Origin: JAUYQR01 sp050632395
Lineage (GTDB): Bacteria; Pseudomonadota; Alphaproteobacteria; Rhodobacterales; Rhodobacteraceae
Direction: 5' to 3'
NCBI RefSeq assembly: GCF_050632395.1
Contig: NZ_CP192600.1
Location: 3,286,001 to 3,350,000, forward strand
Length of the DNA stretch: 64,000 nt
Of the stretch, positions 61,386-64,000 are shown one piece after another (positions within the stretch are counted from its first letter, which is position 1; each line of letters opens with the position of its first letter). The translations under genes and the position numbers were made by a program. Below the pieces are notes generated by a model that saw nothing but the letters and a program-made list of their open reading frames with translations, did no database searches and was not told the DNA's origin.

Positions 61386-62666
61386 ATGCTGAATGCCGAA
61401 GTAGCCAAGCGCCGCGACCAAGCCATTTCGCGCGGGGTCGGCATGATGACGCAGATCTACGCCGATCGCGCGCTCAACTCCGAGATCTGGGATATCGAGG
61501 GCAACCGCTACATCGACTTTGCCGCCGGCATCGCGGTGGTCAACACCGGCCATTGCCATCCGCGGATCATGGCGGCCGTGGCCGAACAGATGTCACGCTT
61601 CACCCATACCTGCCACCAGGTGCTGCCCTACGAATCCTACATCCGTCTTGCCGAACGCCTGAACGCCGCCGTTCCGGGTGATTTCCAGAAAAAGACCATC
61701 TTCGTCACAACGGGTGCCGAGGCCTGCGAGAACGCAGTAAAGATTGCCCGCATCGCCACCGGCCGCAACGGCGTGATCGCCTTTGGCGGCGCGTTCCACG
61801 GCCGGACCTTCATGGGTATGTCGCTGACCGGCAAGGTCGAACCCTACAAGAAGGGCTTCGGCGCGATGATGCCAGACGTCTGGCACGTGCCATTCCCGCA
61901 GGAAGTTCACAAGATCTCCACCGACGATGCGATGGCGGGCATCACCAAGCTGTTCAAGGCAGACCTCGACCCCGCCCGCGTCGCGGCGATCATCTTTGAA
62001 CCGGTGCAGGGCGAAGGCGGCTTCTACCCGGCGCCAAAGGAACTGGTCCGCGCGATCCGTAAGCTGTGCGACGAACATGGCATCGTGATGATCGCAGACG
62101 AGGTGCAGACCGGCTTTGCCCGCACCGGCAACCTTTTCGCCATGCACGGCTATGACGTGGCGGCAGACCTGACGACGATGGCCAAGGGGCTGGCAGGCGG
62201 CCTGCCGCTTGCCGCCGTCACCGGCCGTGCCGAGCTGATGGATGCGGCCCACCCGGGCGGGCTTGGCGGCACCTATGGCGGCAACCCCCTTGGCATCGCC
62301 GCGGCCAACGCCGTCCTTGACGTGATCGAAGAGGAAGACCTCTGCGCCCGCGCCAATGAACTTGGTGGCCGCCTGAAACAGCGGCTCGAGGCGATCCGCT
62401 CGGTCACTCCGGAAATCAGCGATATCCGCGGACCCGGCTTCATGGTCGCCGTCGAATTCGCCAACCCGTCTAACCACGAACCGGACGCGGGCTTGACCAA
62501 CCGCATCCGCATGGAAGCACTGAAGCGCGGGCTGATCCTGCTGACCTGCGGCGTCTACGGAAACGTGATCCGTTTCCTTGCACCGATCACCATTCCCGAC
62601 GCGCATTTCGCCGAAGCGATGGGCATTTTGGAAGAATCGATCGCCGCCGCCCGCACCACGGCCTGA
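61386..62666 (+). CDS. gabT: 4-aminobutyrate transaminase
   Basis: A 426-residue class III PLP aminotransferase that converts GABA and 2-oxoglutarate to succinate semialdehyde and glutamate. The family pattern is MTQIYADRALNSEIWDIEGNRYIDFAAGIAVVNTGH, TTGAEACENAVKIAR, and IVMIADEVQTGFARTGNLFAMH. The PLP-binding Lys is at residue 267 (TTMAKGLAGGLPLAA). GGGAG precedes the ATG. gabD is not adjacent. A terminator follows the stop. Confidence 0.93.
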   Translation: MLNAEVAKRRDQAISRGVGMMTQIYADRALNSEIWDIEGNRYIDFAAGIAVVNTGHCHPRIMAAVAEQMSRFTHTCHQVLPYESYIRLAERLNAAVPGDFQKKTIFVTTGAEACENAVKIARIATGRNGVIAFGGAFHGRTFMGMSLTGKVEPYKKGFGAMMPDVWHVPFPQEVHKISTDDAMAGITKLFKADLDPARVAAIIFEPVQGEGGFYPAPKELVRAIRKLCDEHGIVMIADEVQTGFARTGNLFAMHGYDVAADLTTMAKGLAGGLPLAAVTGRAELMDAAHPGGLGGTYGGNPLGIAAANAVLDVIEEEDLCARANELGGRLKQRLEAIRSVTPEISDIRGPGFMVAVEFANPSNHEPDAGLTNRIRMEALKRGLILLTCGVYGNVIRFLAPITIPDAHFAEAMGILEESIAAARTTA

Positions 62667-62684
62667 AATCCGACCCATGTTGCC

Positions 62685-62715
62685 AAGGCCCGATGCGCTG
62701 CGTCGGGCCTTTTTT
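62685..62715 (+). terminator. Rho-independent terminator of gabT
   Basis: AAGGCCCGA, 9-nt loop, TCGGGCCTT form a 9-bp stem followed by TTTT (TTTTTT including the stem end), 19 bp after the gabT stop. Confidence 0.92.
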
Positions 62716-62873
62716 CTTTGGCCCCCCCCTTTGCCCCCGCAGGATTGGCCGGCTTTCGCCGAAATGCGCGCTTCGCTGACGCGGCTTTACGCTGATCAAT
62801 CCGGTCAGAGGTGGAACCGACCCGCCCGGCGTGCGTTGCTGCTGCAGCGCGGAACTATTGCCTGGAGGCACAC

Positions 62874-63134
62874 ATGACCAAATTCTACCTGATTCTTCCT
62901 GTCGCGGCCCTTTCGCTGGCGGCTTGCCAGACATCTGACCAGAATGCTGCCCTCGGCGCATTGGGCGGCGCGGCGGTTGGCGCTGCGGTGTCCTCGGACG
63001 AAGATCGCACGCAGGGCGCCCTGATCGGCGCTGCGGTTGGCGTGGCGGCATCGACCCTGATCGGCCCGGCGCCGACGCAGGGCCAGTGCTATTACCGCGA
63101 CCAGTACGGCAAGCGCTTCATCGCGGCCTGCTGA
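62874..63134 (+). CDS. Small glycine-zipper lipoprotein
   Basis: An 86-residue lipoprotein. The signal ends LAAC (Cys18); the mature part is a Gly/Ala zipper (ALGALGGAAVGAAVSSDEDRTQGALIGAAVGVAASTLIG) ending in a short Cys-bounded module CYYRDQYGKRFIAAC. This is the YMGG/17-kDa-antigen-like pattern of outer-membrane lipoproteins. GGAGG precedes the ATG. It resembles the 69-residue protein at 45023-45232. Confidence 0.75.
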   Translation: MTKFYLILPVAALSLAACQTSDQNAALGALGGAAVGAAVSSDEDRTQGALIGAAVGVAASTLIGPAPTQGQCYYRDQYGKRFIAAC

Positions 63135-63142
63135 CGTTACGA

Positions 63143-63171
63143 CCGGGCCGGCGGCGCAAGCCCCGGCCCGG
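63143..63171 (+). terminator. GC-rich hairpin after the glycine-zipper gene
   Basis: CCGGGCCGG, an 11-nt loop and CCGGCCCGG form a 9-bp stem 8 bp past the stop. No T-tract follows (CGATCACTCC), so termination is uncertain. Confidence 0.5.
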
Positions 63172-63206
63172 CGATCACTCCGGTCGACCGAACGGTCCCG
63201 AAACCC

Positions 63207-63243
63207 GTCTCTTCCCCCTTCGCAGTCTCTTCCCCTCTTCGCA
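63207..63243 (+). repeat. Tandem repeat GTCTCTTCCCCYYTTCGCA
   Basis: GTCTCTTCCCCCTTCGCA (18 bp, 63207-63224) is followed directly by GTCTCTTCCCCTCTTCGCA (19 bp), differing by one inserted base. The stretch is pyrimidine-rich and lies 66 bp before the ABC ATPase start. It may be a slippage duplication or part of that gene's control region. Confidence 0.6.
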
Positions 63244-63308
63244 GACAGCCGCCTTTCCAGTTCTGGCCCCAGCCGCTAGAACGGCTCCAGCTTTCGGAAA
63301 GGCCGTGC

Positions 63309-64000
63309 ATGTCTGCTCTCCCGTCCCGCATCTCGGGCCGTGCTGCATCGTCAGGCATAATGCTTGACCGTGCCCGTGTGACGCTGTCGGGGCATGTCAT
63401 CCTGCAAGACCTGACCCTGCACCTGACCGAACAGCGCATCGGCATCGTGGGGCGCAACGGATCGGGCAAGACCACGCTGCTGCGCCTGATCGCCGGGCTG
63501 ATCGCACCCGACGCAGGCATTGTGCGGATTGACGGCCTCGATCCCGCCACCGACCGCAAGGGCACGCTGGCGGCACTTGGCATCCTGTTCCAGAACCCCG
63601 ATCACCAGATCCTGTTTCCCACCGTGGAAGAAGAACTGGCCTTCGGTTTGCGCCAACTGGGCCGGTCGCAGTCAGAGGCCCTTGCCACGGCCCGCGCGGC
63701 CCTTGCTGCCGAAGGTCGATCGCACTGGGGTCTGGCCCCGACCTCCACCCTCAGCCAAGGTCAGCGGCACTATCTGTGCCTGATGGCCGTACTGATGATG
63801 GAGCCGCGCACGATCCTGCTGGACGAACCCTTCGCGGGCCTCGATCTGCCAACCCAGGACCGCATCGCCCGCCGACTTGCCGCCTTGCCGCAGCGGCTTT
63901 TGACCATCACCCACGACCCTGCCGCCGTGGCCGACACCGACCGCGTTTTGTGGATCGAGGCTGGTCGCATCGTGGCGGACGGCGCACCTGCGACCGTCCT
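63309..64000 (+). CDS. ECF/CbiO-type ABC transporter ATP-binding protein (cut by window end)
   Basis: The 230 visible residues are an ABC ATPase of the energy-coupling-factor class. Walker A is GIVGRNGSGKTTLLRLIAGL, Q-loop LGILFQNPDHQILFPTV (the Q-N-P-x-x-Q motif of CbiO/EcfA), signature LSQGQRHYLCL, Walker B ILLDEPFAGLD, and switch His in LTITHDPA. The signature LSQGQ departs from LSGGQ, a feature seen in some BioM-type ATPases, so biotin uptake (bioMNY) is a reasonable guess. The partner genes lie beyond the window. GGAAAGG lies before the ATG at 63309; the in-frame ATG at 63360 lacks one. Confidence 0.8.
   Translation, partial: MSALPSRISGRAASSGIMLDRARVTLSGHVILQDLTLHLTEQRIGIVGRNGSGKTTLLRLIAGLIAPDAGIVRIDGLDPATDRKGTLAALGILFQNPDHQILFPTVEEELAFGLRQLGRSQSEALATARAALAAEGRSHWGLAPTSTLSQGQRHYLCLMAVLMMEPRTILLDEPFAGLDLPTQDRIARRLAALPQRLLTITHDPAAVADTDRVLWIEAGRIVADGAPATV

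Overview
The window is a gene-dense, high-GC stretch of chromosome from an alphaproteobacterium, most likely a member of Rhodobacterales (Rhodobacter/Paracoccaceae type). The gene content points there: hom-glpX-recJ, a PccR-type propionyl-CoA locus, dprA-topA, an H-NOX/HNOBA-GGDEF pair, betI-betA beside choXWV, DUF4153, and a topoisomerase I with a Lys/Ala-rich tail. Most codons end in G or C, so nearly every real gene has long antisense shadow ORFs. There is no phage, insertion sequence, CRISPR array or rRNA. Two identical tRNA-Glu(UUC) genes are present.

Layout. 1-2.2 kb: the end of a sarcosine oxidase beta gene and a glutamate dehydrogenase, both minus strand. 2.6-5.9 kb: a three-gene Tad-like set (vWA TadG-like plus two TadE-like proteins) and a small lipoprotein. 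5.9-11.6 kb: hom, glpX, a divergent LysR/cupin pair, recJ. 11.7-15.2 kb: a segment bounded by the two tRNA-Glu copies, holding a DUF533 protein, an AcuI/YhdH reductase and a lytic transglycosylase. 15.3-19.3 kb: an overlapping YnjBCD-like ABC importer operon. 19.3-20.9 kb: an HNOBA-GGDEF cyclase abutting an H-NOX gene whose heme-ligand His is replaced by Pro. 21-30.2 kb: DUF4153 protein, a GNAT remnant, cytochrome c, lolD-lolC, a ThuA-like protein, a quinone-reductase-like enzyme, proS, and a PepSY/cytochrome b561/membrane-LuxR operon. 30.5-40.2 kb: fasciclin protein, AI-2E permease, hdaA, ppk-ppx, VOC and GNAT proteins, a DjlA-like protein, an EEP-family phosphohydrolase and a secreted protein.

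40.2-51.7 kb is a propionyl-CoA assimilation locus. Methylmalonyl-CoA mutase, propionyl-CoA carboxylase alpha and beta, and the XRE/DUF2083 regulator PccR are interspersed with several very small lipoproteins and unknown proteins. TTTGCAAA palindromes, the motif associated with PccR, lie upstream of both pccB and pccR. 51.8-57.3 kb is a choline module: betA and betI on the minus strand, diverging from choX-choW-choV across an 84-bp spacer that carries a candidate BetI operator. betB is absent here. The sarcosine oxidase fragment at the left edge fits the same choline/betaine-to-glycine route. 57.3-64 kb: topA, dprA, gabT, a glycine-zipper lipoprotein and the start of an ECF-type ABC ATPase cut by the window end.

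Start codons were chosen by Shine-Dalgarno spacing and family N-termini, so several are shorter than the longest open frame. Functional names rest on recognised motifs, not on searches. Operator proposals rest on symmetry and position only.
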